Positions 19,394-28,747 are shown, counted from the stretch's first letter. The stretch is DNA of 64,000 nucleotides from Stutzerimonas kunmingensis (GCF_900114065.1 NZ_FORS01000001.1:496001-560000); one strand, 5' to 3'. Numbers and translations are program-made. The notes: generated by a model from the sequence alone, not told the origin.

Positions 19394-19774
19394 ATGTCAC
19401 TTATCAATGAGTATCGCGCTACTGAAGAAGCCATCAAGGAACTTCAAGAGCGCCTGAAGTCGCTGTCCGAAGACGACAAGCTGAAAAAGGAACTGGAATT
19501 CGAAGGCAAGCTGCGCGAACTCATGGGTGAATACCAGAAGTCCCTGCGCGACATCATTGCCCTGCTTGATCCGGAAGCCTCTCGCAACAGCAAGAGCCCT
19601 CGCGCTGCAAAAGCTCCCGCGACCAGCAAGCGCGCCCGCCGCGTGAAGCAATATAAAAACCCACACAGCGGTGAAGTGATTGAAACCAAAGGCGGCAATC
19701 ACAAGACCCTGAAAGAATGGAAAGCCCAGTGGGGCTCCGACACCGTGGAAAGCTGGGCCACCCTTCTCGGCTAA
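19394..19774 (+). CDS. mvaT: H-NS-like transcriptional regulator MvaT
   Basis: 126 aa nucleoid-associated xenogeneic silencer of pseudomonads. The N-terminal coiled-coil oligomerisation segment (MSLINEYRATEEAIKELQER, to about residue 60) leads into a Lys/Arg/Ala linker. The C-terminal AT-hook-like DNA-binding domain contains RRVKQYKNPHSGEVIETKGG and TLKEWKAQWG. The ATG at 19394 follows AAGGAAG; the frame is open from 19304 but that part is not conserved. It may be named mvaT or turB, as pseudomonads carry several paralogues. Confidence 0.95.
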   Translation: MSLINEYRATEEAIKELQERLKSLSEDDKLKKELEFEGKLRELMGEYQKSLRDIIALLDPEASRNSKSPRAAKAPATSKRARRVKQYKNPHSGEVIETKGGNHKTLKEWKAQWGSDTVESWATLLG

Positions 19775-19793
19775 GCGGCTACGGTTTATAACG

Positions 19794-19845
19794 AACGCCG
19801 TTTCTCGACATTAATCATTGATGTCGGGAAACGGCGTTTTTATTT
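19794..19845 (+). terminator. Intrinsic terminator of mvaT
   Basis: A long stem (AACGCCGTTTC and CGACAT arms, pairing with ATGTCG and GAAACGGCGTT, one internal mismatch) is followed by TTTTTATTT. It lies 20 bp after the stop codon. Confidence 0.93.
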
Positions 19846-19910
19846 GTGCTGCACTCTTCCTTCCCCGCTCGATTCAGGCGTGGCGCACAAACATACGCCC
19901 TCCCCAAGAG

Positions 19911-21347
19911 TTAATTGCTCAAGCGGTAACGCTCACGCAACCCCTGACCGTACTCGCGCCATTGCTGCAACAGTTGCCGTTGTGCCGGCGTGGCGCCGAT
20001 CATGAATTGCTCGATATCCGACTCGAACTGCACGAGGGTGTTGGGCGCGCCACATGCCCCATCACTCAGCCGCTGTTGGCAGAACTGACGCCATTGCGCT
20101 TGCTCGTCGACGGATAACGCTTCAGGAAAGTTACGCGCGCGGTAACGAAACAACAGCTCGTCGAGGCGCGCATCATCGAATCGGAATGGCTGTTTCGCCA
20201 GCTCCGCAGGTGACAGGCTAAGGACCTGGTCGCACAGCCGCCGGTCGCGGTCCCCGAGAAAACCGTCATACAGCTGCTGCTCCGGATCATCAGTGCCAGC
20301 GAAGCGGTCTTCGCGATAGATGTCTTCGAGCTTGGTGCTCCAGATCTGCCGCTGCTCTCGAAGCATCGCTGCACGCTCATGGCAGACCGGCATATCCAGA
20401 CCAAGGCGCTGGATGTCTTGCGTGCGCAAAACCTTGAGCGGCGCCACCACGGGACACTTGTTGACGTGCACCAGCTTCAAGGGCACCGGCAACTCGCCAT
20501 CGGCGAGCTGGTCACGTCGGGTATACAGGCGCTGACGCAGCGTTTCAGCCGTTTCCTGCAAGAGCGGCTCCGGCCCGGCCTGCAGATCGCAGACGATCAG
20601 CGCATTGCGATTGCGCGGGTGCCAGCCCAGCGGCAGGACCACCGAGAGAAAATGCCGTGCAGCGGAGAAGCGGCCGGACACATGCACCATGGGTTCCAGC
20701 AACCGGATCTGCTCAAGTACCGCCTGCTTGCGGCGCAGGTTGTAGAGATAGTCGTACAGCCGCGGCTGCCGATCGCGAACGAGTCTGGCCAGGGCAATGG
20801 TCGCGCGCACGTCGGATAGCGCGTCGTGCGCATTCAGATGTTCCAGCCCGTTGGCCACGCTCAGTCGTTCGAGTTTGAGCGTCACCCGCCCCTCCTCTTC
20901 AGGCCAGACCAGGCCTTCCGGGCGCAGAGCATAAGCCGTGCGTACCAGATCGATCAGATCCCAGCGGCTGTTGCCGCCCTGCCATTCACGGGCATAGGGA
21001 TCGTAGAAGTTGCGGTACAGGCTGTAGCGCGTCACCTCGTCGTCGAACCGCAGGCTGTTGTAACCGGCGCCGCAGGTGCCAGGCATCGACAGCTGTTGAT
21101 GCAGGCGATGAATGAACTCGGCCTCGCACAAGCCCTTCTGTTCGAGGGTCGCGGGGGTGATCCCAGTGACCAGGCAGGCCGCCGGATGCGGAAGGATGTC
21201 GTCGGAGGGACGGCAATAGATGTTCAGCGGCTCGCCGATTTCCTCGAGCGCCTCGTTGGTGCGGATACCCGCCACCTGCAACGGACGGTCGCGGCTGGGC
21301 GAAATCCCTGTGGTTTCGAAGTCGTACCAGAAGATGCTTGAATTCAC
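19911..21347 (-). CDS. sbcB: Exodeoxyribonuclease I
   Basis: 478 aa, full length. It is a processive 3'-5' single-strand DNA exonuclease acting in mismatch repair and recombination. The DEDD nuclease motif I is visible as WYDFETTG near the N-terminus, with SLRFDDEVTRYS and NAHDALSDVRATIALA further on. The C-terminal ExoI domain contains the RYRARNFPEAL segment. It is convergent with mvaT and divergent from the RDD/MoxR cluster. Confidence 0.95.
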   Translation of the reverse strand: MNSSIFWYDFETTGISPSRDRPLQVAGIRTNEALEEIGEPLNIYCRPSDDILPHPAACLVTGITPATLEQKGLCEAEFIHRLHQQLSMPGTCGAGYNSLRFDDEVTRYSLYRNFYDPYAREWQGGNSRWDLIDLVRTAYALRPEGLVWPEEEGRVTLKLERLSVANGLEHLNAHDALSDVRATIALARLVRDRQPRLYDYLYNLRRKQAVLEQIRLLEPMVHVSGRFSAARHFLSVVLPLGWHPRNRNALIVCDLQAGPEPLLQETAETLRQRLYTRRDQLADGELPVPLKLVHVNKCPVVAPLKVLRTQDIQRLGLDMPVCHERAAMLREQRQIWSTKLEDIYREDRFAGTDDPEQQLYDGFLGDRDRRLCDQVLSLSPAELAKQPFRFDDARLDELLFRYRARNFPEALSVDEQAQWRQFCQQRLSDGACGAPNTLVQFESDIEQFMIGATPAQRQLLQQWREYGQGLRERYRLSN

Positions 21348-21585
21348 GGGAGAGTCCTTCTCGATCAGCGCGGCAGTCTATCAGCCCAGGGCGGCACATC
21401 GCCGTGTGCGTCGCCCGATCTGCCCACGCAGCATTGGGTATGCGAACGACATCCTGCAAAGGAGCAGGCACTTCGCCATAATCACACCCCTCCGGCTTGC
21501 CCTCCGCTCAGACGACTCAGGCGCATTGCCGCAGCGGCACTTGCCGCATAGCATCGACCTTTGCCTGCCTCAGACGACTTTACCC

Positions 21586-22293
21586 TTGCCTTCAGCTCTC
21601 AACCGACCATCGCTGCTCGACAATAGCCATCGCGTGGAGACGCCCGAAGGCATCGATCTACTCCTGCGTCCGGCCGGGCTCGTACCGCGCGCGCTGGCCT
21701 TTGCCATCGACCTGGCGATCCGTGCTGCCATCCTGCTAGCCCTCTTCATCATCCTGGGGATGCTGGGCAATTTTGGTGTCGGTCTTGGGACGCTGCTGCT
21801 GTTCCTCGTGCAGTGGTGGTACATGGTGCTCTTCGAAGTACTGAACCAGGGACGTACGCCTGGCAAGTACTGGCTGGGTCTGCGAGTGGTGCATGACGAT
21901 GGCACGCCGGTCGGCTGGACCTCCTCGCTGACGCGCAACCTGCTGCGCTTCGTCGATATGCTGCCGTTCGGCTATTTTCTCGGCGCACTGAGCTGCCTGG
22001 GCCACCCTGCCTTCAAGCGTCTCGGCGATCTCGCCGCAGGGACGCTGGTGGTCTACCGGGAAAGACCACAAGTGCGCCCGACGCTGCCGGAGGTGGAAGC
22101 TGCCAAACCGCCTTTTGCGTTAAGTCTCGATGAGCAACGCGCTCTTATTGCCTTCTCCGAGCGTCATGCCAGTCTTTCTGCCGAACGGCGTCTGGAGCTG
22201 GCTTCGATCCTTGCCGAACCGCTGGCGGTTACCGGTGAGAACGCCGAGGCAAAGATCCATGGCATCGCCCGCTCACTGGTAGGCGCGCCATGA
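21586..22293 (+). CDS. RDD family membrane protein, first gene of MoxR cluster
   Basis: About 235 aa with three or four hydrophobic segments. The RDD hallmarks are present: PRALAFAIDL before the first helix, GRTPGKYWLGLRVV in the loop, and RLGDLAAGTLVV near the end. A cytoplasmic tail rich in Glu/Ala follows. The start is uncertain. I suggest TTG at 21586, giving LPSALNRPSLLDNSHRVETPEGIDL. No ATG with a good ribosome-binding site is in frame, and the frame is open to 21220, but that part overlaps sbcB. Its stop overlaps the next gene by 4 bp. Confidence 0.8.
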   Translation: MPSALNRPSLLDNSHRVETPEGIDLLLRPAGLVPRALAFAIDLAIRAAILLALFIILGMLGNFGVGLGTLLLFLVQWWYMVLFEVLNQGRTPGKYWLGLRVVHDDGTPVGWTSSLTRNLLRFVDMLPFGYFLGALSCLGHPAFKRLGDLAAGTLVVYRERPQVRPTLPEVEAAKPPFALSLDEQRALIAFSERHASLSAERRLELASILAEPLAVTGENAEAKIHGIARSLVGAP

Positions 22294-23270
22294 AGCAGGC
22301 CGCCTTCGAACGCCAGCATCACGCCGACTGGCATGACTTCATCAGCCAGCTGGACGCGCTGGAGCGTGGCAAGCCAAGTCCCAGCCAGGCCAGCGACTTC
22401 CCCGCCGCCTACCGCCGTCTTTGCCAACACCTGGCGCTGGCCGAATCGCGCGGCTACAGCAGCCAGCTGATCGATCAGTTGCGCCAGCTCGCCCTGCGCG
22501 GCCATCAGCAGTTCTATCGGCACCGCAGTCCATTGCTGGGGCGACTGCTCGGGTTCATCACCGGTGGCTTCGCCCGCGCGGTCCGTGAGCAGTGGCGTTA
22601 CGTACTGGCAGCAAGCCTGCTCTTCTACGGCAGCCTGCTCGGCATGGCCGCTTTGGTCTTCGCCTTCCCGGAGCTGGTGTTCAGCATCCTGCCGCCGGAC
22701 CAGGTCACACAGATGGAACAGATGTACGACCCGGACGCCAGCCGCCTGGGTCGCTTCGCCGAACGGGGCTCGGGCGACGATTGGCTGATGTTCGGCTATT
22801 ACGTGATGAACAATATCGGCATCGCATTCCAGACGTTTGCCAGCGGGCTGCTGTTCGGCCTGGGTACGCTCTTCTTCCTGCTGTTCAATGGCCTGACGAT
22901 CGGCGCCGTCGCGGGCCACCTGAGCGCCATCGGCTACCACCAGCCGTTCTGGTCGTTCGTCATCGGCCATGGCGCGTTCGAGCTGACCGCCATCACCCTT
23001 GCCGGCGCCGCGGGGCTGCAGCTCGGCGTAGCGCTGGTGGCGCCGGGGCGCCTGACCCGCGCAGAGGCGCTGCGTCAGGCCGCCAAGCGAGGCATCCAGC
23101 TGGTCTGCGGGGCTACCCTGTTCTTGCTGATCGCTGCCTTTGTCGAGGCCTACTGGTCATCCATGACCCTGACCTCGCCCATGATCAAGTACATCGTCGG
23201 CGCGCTGCTCTGGCTGATCGTGGCCGCTTACTTCGCGTTTGCCGGGAGGGCGCAGCATGCAGCTGAGTGA
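22290..23270 (+). CDS. SpoIIM/DUF95-like membrane protein
   Basis: 326 aa. A soluble helical N-terminus (MKQAAFERQHHADWHDFISQLD, residues 1-80) precedes about five membrane segments, including EQWRYVLAASLLFYGS, the GIAFQTFASGLLFGLGTLFF segment typical of the SpoIIM family, and a final IVGALLWLIVAAYFAFAG. SpoIIM of sporulating bacteria works in engulfment; this Gram-negative homologue has no assigned role. It is coupled to both neighbours (4-bp and 14-bp overlaps). Confidence 0.85.
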   Translation: MKQAAFERQHHADWHDFISQLDALERGKPSPSQASDFPAAYRRLCQHLALAESRGYSSQLIDQLRQLALRGHQQFYRHRSPLLGRLLGFITGGFARAVREQWRYVLAASLLFYGSLLGMAALVFAFPELVFSILPPDQVTQMEQMYDPDASRLGRFAERGSGDDWLMFGYYVMNNIGIAFQTFASGLLFGLGTLFFLLFNGLTIGAVAGHLSAIGYHQPFWSFVIGHGAFELTAITLAGAAGLQLGVALVAPGRLTRAEALRQAAKRGIQLVCGATLFLLIAAFVEAYWSSMTLTSPMIKYIVGALLWLIVAAYFAFAGRAQHAAE

Positions 23271-24807
23271 TGCCAGCGTCTCGATCCGCCCGCGCAGTCC
23301 ATGGGAGGCGCTGGACCTCGGCACCCTGCTCGCCAGGCGCCACGCGAAGCTGCTGATGACGACCTGGGCGACCGTGACGCTGCCGCTTTTCGGCCTGATC
23401 AGTCTGCTGCTGTGGCAGCACCCAAGTCTGGCGCTGCTGCTGTTCTGGTGGCTCAAGCCCCTGTACGAGCGCTTGCCGCTGCATATCCTGTCCAAAGCAC
23501 TGTTCGGTGAAACACCAGACTTCCGAGAGAGCCTGCGGGCCTTCCCCGGTCTGCTGCGGCCACAGCTGTTGGCCAGTCTCACCTGGCGTCGCCTGAGCAC
23601 GACGCGCAGCTTCGATCTACCAGTGCAGCAGCTCGAGGGGCTCGACGGCAAAGCACGCAAGCAACGCCTGCTCACGCTCAGTCTGCGCAGCGGCCGCGCG
23701 CCCAGCTGGCTGACCGTGGTCGGCGTGCATCTGGAAGGCGCGCTCTGGCTCGGCCTGCTCGGCGTGCTGTATTTCCTGCTGCCGGCGCAGCTGGTACAGC
23801 GCTGGAATTGGGAGGATTTGCTCGGGCTGAGCGCCGAATGGCTCTGGCTGGAACACCTGTCCAATCTGCTCTATGCGCTGGTGCTCATCGTCTGGGAGCC
23901 TATCTATGTCGCCTGTGGCTTCAGCCTCTATCTCAATCGACGCACTCATCTGGAGGCGTGGGACATAGAGCTGGCCTTCCGTCGACTGCGCCAGAGCCTG
24001 CTCAGCGCTGCACCAGCGGTGCTGCTTGCCTGTGGCCTGTTGTTCTGGCCGGCAGCGCACGATGCCTGGGCAGCGGCACCAACGGCCGACACAGCGCAAC
24101 AGGGCCCGGAAAGCGAGCGACTGCTGAATCAGCCACTGACCAGCGAGACGGCCCGCGAACGAATCGACGCGCTGCTCGACCAACCGCCCTTTCAGCACCG
24201 GGAGACGGTCACCCGTTGGCGCTTTGGTGCGCAAGACAGCCCGCAGGAGCCCGGCGCTCTGGCGCGCCTGCTCGAACGCCTGCTGCAGGTTGGCTCGCTG
24301 TGGGAAAGCCTGGAAAGTCTGGCGCAGACACTCGAAGTTCTACTCTGGACCGCACTGGCCTTGCTGGTCGCGCTTCTGCTGTGGCGCTACCGCGACTGGC
24401 TGCAGACTTTCGGCAGCCGCATACAGCTGCCGGCCAGGCGCCGCCAACCTGCACCCGCGCAGCTGTTCGGCCTCGACGTCGCGCCCGAAAGCCTGCCAAA
24501 CGACGTTGCCAGCGAGGCCGAACGACTCTGGCAGCACGATCCGCGCGCGGCTCTGGCACTTCTCTATCGCGGTTTGCTCAGCCGCCTGCTGCATGATTTC
24601 CAGCTGCCGTTGAAGGCAGCGCATACCGAGGGCGAGGTGCTGGCGCGCGTGCGACAGCTTCAGCGCGAACCGCTGTCGCGCTTTGCCGAGCAACTTACAC
24701 AGCATTGGCAGCACCAGGCCTACGGGCATCGGAACGCCGAAGACGTGGTCCGCGACGAACTGTGTGCCGGCTGGCGCGCGCTGTTTGCCGAGGAGTCAAA
24801 GTCATGA
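23257..24807 (+). CDS. Membrane protein with C-terminal DUF4129 domain
   Basis: 516 aa. Several hydrophobic segments lie in the first half (around residues 40-65, 155-180, 210-240 and 255-275). A predicted periplasmic stretch (residues 280-360) is followed by another helix (LLWTALALLVALLLW). The cytosolic DUF4129 tail contains AERLWQHDPRAALALLYRGL and YGHRNAEDVV. The ATG at 23257 has a GGGAGGG site and overlaps the previous gene by 14 bp. DUF4129 proteins are often linked to transglutaminase or MoxR genes; their function is unknown. Confidence 0.85.
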   Translation: MQLSDASVSIRPRSPWEALDLGTLLARRHAKLLMTTWATVTLPLFGLISLLLWQHPSLALLLFWWLKPLYERLPLHILSKALFGETPDFRESLRAFPGLLRPQLLASLTWRRLSTTRSFDLPVQQLEGLDGKARKQRLLTLSLRSGRAPSWLTVVGVHLEGALWLGLLGVLYFLLPAQLVQRWNWEDLLGLSAEWLWLEHLSNLLYALVLIVWEPIYVACGFSLYLNRRTHLEAWDIELAFRRLRQSLLSAAPAVLLACGLLFWPAAHDAWAAAPTADTAQQGPESERLLNQPLTSETARERIDALLDQPPFQHRETVTRWRFGAQDSPQEPGALARLLERLLQVGSLWESLESLAQTLEVLLWTALALLVALLLWRYRDWLQTFGSRIQLPARRRQPAPAQLFGLDVAPESLPNDVASEAERLWQHDPRAALALLYRGLLSRLLHDFQLPLKAAHTEGEVLARVRQLQREPLSRFAEQLTQHWQHQAYGHRNAEDVVRDELCAGWRALFAEESKS

Positions 24808-25976
24808 ACCGACTCCGCCCTCGCCTGCTCGCCGCGGCCGCGGTCCTGCTGATCGGTCTGCTGGTCATCTGGTTGGCCGGCAAGCTGCAATCCTATGAAG
24901 ACGTCGTCGAGCACGGCCCGACCCCAGAGGCGCGCAGCAACACCTACCTGGCCGCCGAACTGTTCCTGCGCGACCTCGGCCTGCAGGTCGTGCATCAGGA
25001 AGGCATCGCCGGACTTGAGACCCTGCCCACCTCTGGCCAGACGCTGCTCCTGCTCGGTGACCGCGGCAACCTGACCCCGCGGCAGACCGAGCGTCTGCTG
25101 GACTGGGCAAACGCCGGCGGCCATCTGGTCGTGGTTGCAGAGCGACTGTGGGATGAAGAGACCGGCAAAAGCGGCGACCTGCTGTTCGACCGGCTCAATC
25201 TGCAGCAGTACGCAGCTGACGATCTGGACGATGATGCGCAGACACCGCAGTCATCCACAGCCGAACAGCATCCGCAGCTGACCAAGCTGTATCTGGAGAA
25301 TGAAAGCGCGCCGGCCTATCTGGCCTTCGATACCGACTTTCACCTCTATGATGCCGACAACCGCGCCCACGCCTGGGCCAACAGCGCAGGCGCCACGCAC
25401 ATGCTGCAACTGCAGCACGGTGACGGGCTGATCACCGCGCTGACCGACAGCTGGATCTGGCAGAACCGCAACGTCGATCAGTACGACCATGCCTGGCTGC
25501 TCTGGTATCTGACTCAGGACAGCGCGGTGACTCTGGTGCACCGCAGCGAACACGACGGCTTGCTCGCACAGCTGCGCCGCCACTTCCCCGAACTTCTCAC
25601 CGTGCTGGGCCTACTTGTGGCGTTCGCGCTCTGGCATGCCGGCCAACGCTTCGGCCCACTGCAGGCTCCGCTCAACCCGGCGCGTCGCCAGCTGCAGGAA
25701 CACCTGCGTGGGTCGGCGGAGTTCCTGCTGCGCCATGGTCGCCAGCACAGTCTGCTGCAGCCGCTGCAACAGGACATCCAGCGCCGAGCGGGGCAACGCC
25801 ATCCGGGCTTCGAGCAGCTTCCGCCGAATGCCCAGCTGCCACTGCTCGCTCGTCTCTCCAGCCTGCCGATCGCCAGCATCGAGCTGGCCATGCGCCCACT
25901 GCCGCAGCAACGTCTGTCGGCTACCGAATTCACCCGACAGGTCGCCCACCTGCAAACCCTCAGGAACGCGCTATGA
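24804..25976 (+). CDS. DUF4350 domain protein
   Basis: 390 aa. An N-terminal signal anchor (RLLAAAAVLLIGLLVIWLAG) is followed by a periplasmic DUF4350 domain (SNTYLAAELFLRDLGLQVV, TLLLLGDRGNLTPRQTERL, residues 40-270). A second membrane helix (LLTVLGLLVAFALWHAG) and a cytosolic helical tail complete it. The topology would let a periplasmic sensor domain face the cytosolic MoxR ATPase. Overlaps of 4 bp on both sides indicate coupling. Confidence 0.84.
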   Translation: MNRLRPRLLAAAAVLLIGLLVIWLAGKLQSYEDVVEHGPTPEARSNTYLAAELFLRDLGLQVVHQEGIAGLETLPTSGQTLLLLGDRGNLTPRQTERLLDWANAGGHLVVVAERLWDEETGKSGDLLFDRLNLQQYAADDLDDDAQTPQSSTAEQHPQLTKLYLENESAPAYLAFDTDFHLYDADNRAHAWANSAGATHMLQLQHGDGLITALTDSWIWQNRNVDQYDHAWLLWYLTQDSAVTLVHRSEHDGLLAQLRRHFPELLTVLGLLVAFALWHAGQRFGPLQAPLNPARRQLQEHLRGSAEFLLRHGRQHSLLQPLQQDIQRRAGQRHPGFEQLPPNAQLPLLARLSSLPIASIELAMRPLPQQRLSATEFTRQVAHLQTLRNAL

Positions 25977-26986
25977 GCGAACACATCCCAGAATCCGGCA
26001 ACCCCGCTCCGGCCTCCAACCCGGGGAGCCAGCGCCTGCGAGCCAGCCAGCTCGCCCAGGCGCTGCGCGACGAGCTGCACAAGGCAGTGATCGGCCAGGA
26101 TGACGTCATCGATGGCGTCCTTACCGCGCTGATCGCTGGCGGCCACGTGCTCATCGAAGGCGTGCCGGGGCTGGGCAAAACACTGCTGGTAAGGGCGCTG
26201 GCGCGCTGCTTCGGCGGCGAGTTCTCGCGCATCCAGTTCACCCCCGACCTGATGCCCAGCGACGTCACCGGCCATGCCGTCTACGACATGCAGAGCGAGC
26301 AGTTCAAGCTGCGCAAGGGGCCGGTGTTCACCAACCTTCTACTGGCCGATGAAATCAACCGTGCGCCAGCCAAGACTCAGGCCGCGCTGCTCGAGGTGAT
26401 GCAGGAACGCCAGGTCACCCTGGAAGGCAAGGCCCTGGCGGTTCCGCAACCTTTTCTGGTCATGGCCACGCAGAACCCCATCGAACAGGAAGGCACCTAC
26501 CCACTGCCGGAAGCTGAGCTTGACCGCTTCATGCTGATGTTGCGCATGGACTACCCGCAGGCGAACGAAGAGCTGGAGCTGGTACGCCAGGTCACCCGCT
26601 CGGCACGCGCCGACATGCTCGACGTCAGCGCCCTGCGCCAGCTGGTACAGGCCCGGGATGTGCTGGCCCTGCAGAAGATCGCCAGCGAACTGCCGCTGGA
26701 CGATCAGGTACTGGACTATGCCGTGCGCCTTGCCCGCACCACTCGCAGCTGGCCGGGGCTGGCGCTGGGTGCCGGCCCCCGCGCATCGATCGCGCTGGTT
26801 CGTGGTGGTCGCGCCAGAGCGCTGCTGCGCGGCGGCGAGTTCGTCACGCCTGATGACATCAAGGGTTGCGCGCTGGCGGTACTGCGTCACCGGGTGCGCC
26901 TGTCGGCAGAGCTGGACATCGAGGGACTGTCAGTGGACCAGGTGCTGCAGCAGCTACTCGATCAGGTCGCGGCACCACGCGCATGA
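25973..26986 (+). CDS. MoxR family AAA+ ATPase
   Basis: 337 aa. Walker A GVPGLGKTLL (about residue 62), Walker B LLLADEINRAP (about residue 125), the MoxR-typical ATQNPIEQEGTYPLPEAELDRF sensor region and a C-terminal lid are all intact, so it should hydrolyse ATP. MoxR ATPases act as chaperones in assembling or activating enzyme or membrane complexes. Its immediate partner is the DUF58 protein, overlapping by 4 bp. It probably corresponds to PA4322 of PAO1, judging by flanking genes. Confidence 0.94.
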   Translation: MSEHIPESGNPAPASNPGSQRLRASQLAQALRDELHKAVIGQDDVIDGVLTALIAGGHVLIEGVPGLGKTLLVRALARCFGGEFSRIQFTPDLMPSDVTGHAVYDMQSEQFKLRKGPVFTNLLLADEINRAPAKTQAALLEVMQERQVTLEGKALAVPQPFLVMATQNPIEQEGTYPLPEAELDRFMLMLRMDYPQANEELELVRQVTRSARADMLDVSALRQLVQARDVLALQKIASELPLDDQVLDYAVRLARTTRSWPGLALGAGPRASIALVRGGRARALLRGGEFVTPDDIKGCALAVLRHRVRLSAELDIEGLSVDQVLQQLLDQVAAPRA

Positions 26987-28311
26987 CGCCATCCCGTCGC
27001 CTGCTCGTTGCGCTGGCCGCGCTGGTGCTCGTGGCCATTCCTCTTGGCGTTCTCGCCGCGTTCGGCGTCGAAGCCGGGCACTGGCAGTCCGCCTGGTGGG
27101 GCCTGTTGCTGGCGCTGGGTACGGTGACATCGCTCGACGCCTTCGCCCTGAGGCGACTGCCGTCGCCTGCGCTGCAACGCAGCCTGTCGGGAAATCTGCC
27201 ATTGGGCCACTGGAGCAACGTGCAACTGCTGGTGCGCAACGCACATTCCCGCGCTATCGAGCTGGAGCTGTTCGACCACGTGCCTGAGGGCATGAGCTTC
27301 GAACAGCTGCCGCAACGCATGCGCCTGCAGCCCGCCGAACATTGCCAACTCGACTACCGTCTGCGCCCGACCCGCCGCGGCCAGTTCGTCTTCCAGCACT
27401 GCGATCTTCGTCTGGCCAGCCCGTTGGGCCTCTGGCGCAGCAGACGCCAGCTTGAGCTTGTCGACGAAACCCGGGTGTATCCCGACTTCGCTCGGTTGCA
27501 CGGAGCCAGCCTGCAGGCGATCGACGTCTGGTTGAATCGCCTCGGCGTCCGCCAGCAACCGCGCCGCGGGCTGGGGCTGGAATTTCACCAGCTACGCGAG
27601 TTCCGCGAGGGCGACACCCTGCGGCAGATCGACTGGAAAGCCACGGCGCGGGCACGCATGCCGATTGCCCGCGAATATCAGGACGAGCGCGACCAGCAGA
27701 TCGTGCTGATGCTCGACTGCGGTCGGCGTATGCGCAGCCAGGACGCCGAACTCACGCACTTCGACCATGCCCTCAACGCTGCCCTGCTGCTGGCCTATGC
27801 CGCGTTGCGCCAGGGCGATGCTGTGGGCGCCTGCACCTTCGCCGGCGAACAGCCGCGTCACGTCACGCCGGCCAAGGGCCAACAGCAACTTCACGTGTTA
27901 CTGAACGGTCTTTACGACCTGCAGCCCACCCAGCAGCCCGCAGACTACGGCGCAGCGGTCGATCGGTTGCTGGCCCGGCAACAGCGCCAGGCACTGGTTA
28001 TCGTTCTGAGCAACCTGCGCGATGAGGACGATGCCGAGCTGCACGGGGCGCTGAAGCGGCTCTCACGCAAACATCGGGTGTTGTTGGTGAGCCTGCGCGA
28101 AGAAGTACTGGACCAGCTGCGCCTGCGGCCGGTGCAGAGGCTGGACGACGCGCTCGACTACTGCGGCGCCCAGGACTACCTGAACGCCCGCCAGGCGCTG
28201 CACAAGCGCCTGGCCGCCCATGGCATGCCGGTACTCGACGTCCAGCCTTGCGATCTGGGGCCGGCACTTATCGGGCGTTATCTGGCGTGGAAGAAAACCG
28301 GGACGCTGTGA
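26983..28311 (+). CDS. DUF58 domain protein, MoxR partner
   Basis: 442 aa. Two N-terminal membrane segments (residues 6-28 and 33-50) anchor a cytosolic DUF58 domain with the signature GLEFHQLREFREGDTLRQID, then WKATARA. A VWA-like C-terminal fold follows, in which the MIDAS DxSxS is replaced by LDCGRR, so metal binding of the classical type is doubtful. The ATG at 26983 overlaps the moxR stop by 4 bp. It is the last gene of the six-gene unit. Confidence 0.9.
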   Translation: MTPSRRLLVALAALVLVAIPLGVLAAFGVEAGHWQSAWWGLLLALGTVTSLDAFALRRLPSPALQRSLSGNLPLGHWSNVQLLVRNAHSRAIELELFDHVPEGMSFEQLPQRMRLQPAEHCQLDYRLRPTRRGQFVFQHCDLRLASPLGLWRSRRQLELVDETRVYPDFARLHGASLQAIDVWLNRLGVRQQPRRGLGLEFHQLREFREGDTLRQIDWKATARARMPIAREYQDERDQQIVLMLDCGRRMRSQDAELTHFDHALNAALLLAYAALRQGDAVGACTFAGEQPRHVTPAKGQQQLHVLLNGLYDLQPTQQPADYGAAVDRLLARQQRQALVIVLSNLRDEDDAELHGALKRLSRKHRVLLVSLREEVLDQLRLRPVQRLDDALDYCGAQDYLNARQALHKRLAAHGMPVLDVQPCDLGPALIGRYLAWKKTGTL

Positions 28312-28324
28312 GCGCGGCTCACAG
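28306..28324. terminator. Shared hairpin between the DUF58 gene and the convergent PilZ gene
   Basis: A perfect 8-bp stem CTGTGAGC/GCTCACAG with a 3-nt loop contains the DUF58 stop codon and the PilZ gene stop codon. There is no T-run on either side, so it is a possible bidirectional terminator. Confidence 0.45.
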
Positions 28325-28747
28325 ACCGTGGCAGCAGTCCTTGTCAGTGAATCGATCCGATGCCGGACTGGCATGATGCGCCAGAGGAATGTGCAACATC
28401 GGCTGGAAACTGAAGTAGTGATGCAGGGCAGCGATCATCTCGCGGATATCCCCGGGCGGGTCGATCAGGGAAAAGCCGGTATCGTAGCTGCCCGGCGTCA
28501 CATCCTCGCTTGACCACAGACTGAACGCACTGAAATCCACTTGCCGCAGTTGACCGCTCTGGCCCGGAATCTTCAGGCGCATCTCGAAGCGAACACCAAG
28601 CATCATCGGATAGGGGCTGATCAGCATCAGCCCGCCCTCGGACAGGTTGCCGATGAAGCCCAGCGGCTTCTCGGTGAACCGATTGAATACGTTGAGGTAG
28701 TACGGCAACTGATGCCGCTGGATACGACGCTGGTTCGCCATGTTCAT
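28319..28747 (-). CDS. PilZ domain protein (c-di-GMP receptor)
   Basis: About 142 aa, a single PilZ domain. Both c-di-GMP-binding motifs are intact: RRIQR (RxxxR) near the N-terminus and NLSEGG (NxSxxG) about 30 residues later. Binding is therefore expected. It likely corresponds to PA4324, one of the known PilZ proteins of PAO1, based on its place after the MoxR/DUF58 pair. The start is uncertain: ATGs at 28747 and 28741 are equally plausible, and the frame is open to 28804. It is convergent with the MoxR cluster. Confidence 0.87.
   Translation of the reverse strand: MNMANQRRIQRHQLPYYLNVFNRFTEKPLGFIGNLSEGGLMLISPYPMMLGVRFEMRLKIPGQSGQLRQVDFSAFSLWSSEDVTPGSYDTGFSLIDPPGDIREMIAALHHYFSFQPMLHIPLAHHASPASDRFTDKDCCHGL

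Noticed and set aside
19134..19457. 107-codon ORF crossing the mvaT upstream region
   Set aside because: It overlaps the mvaT start in another frame, lacks a ribosome-binding site, and lies in the AT-rich promoter.
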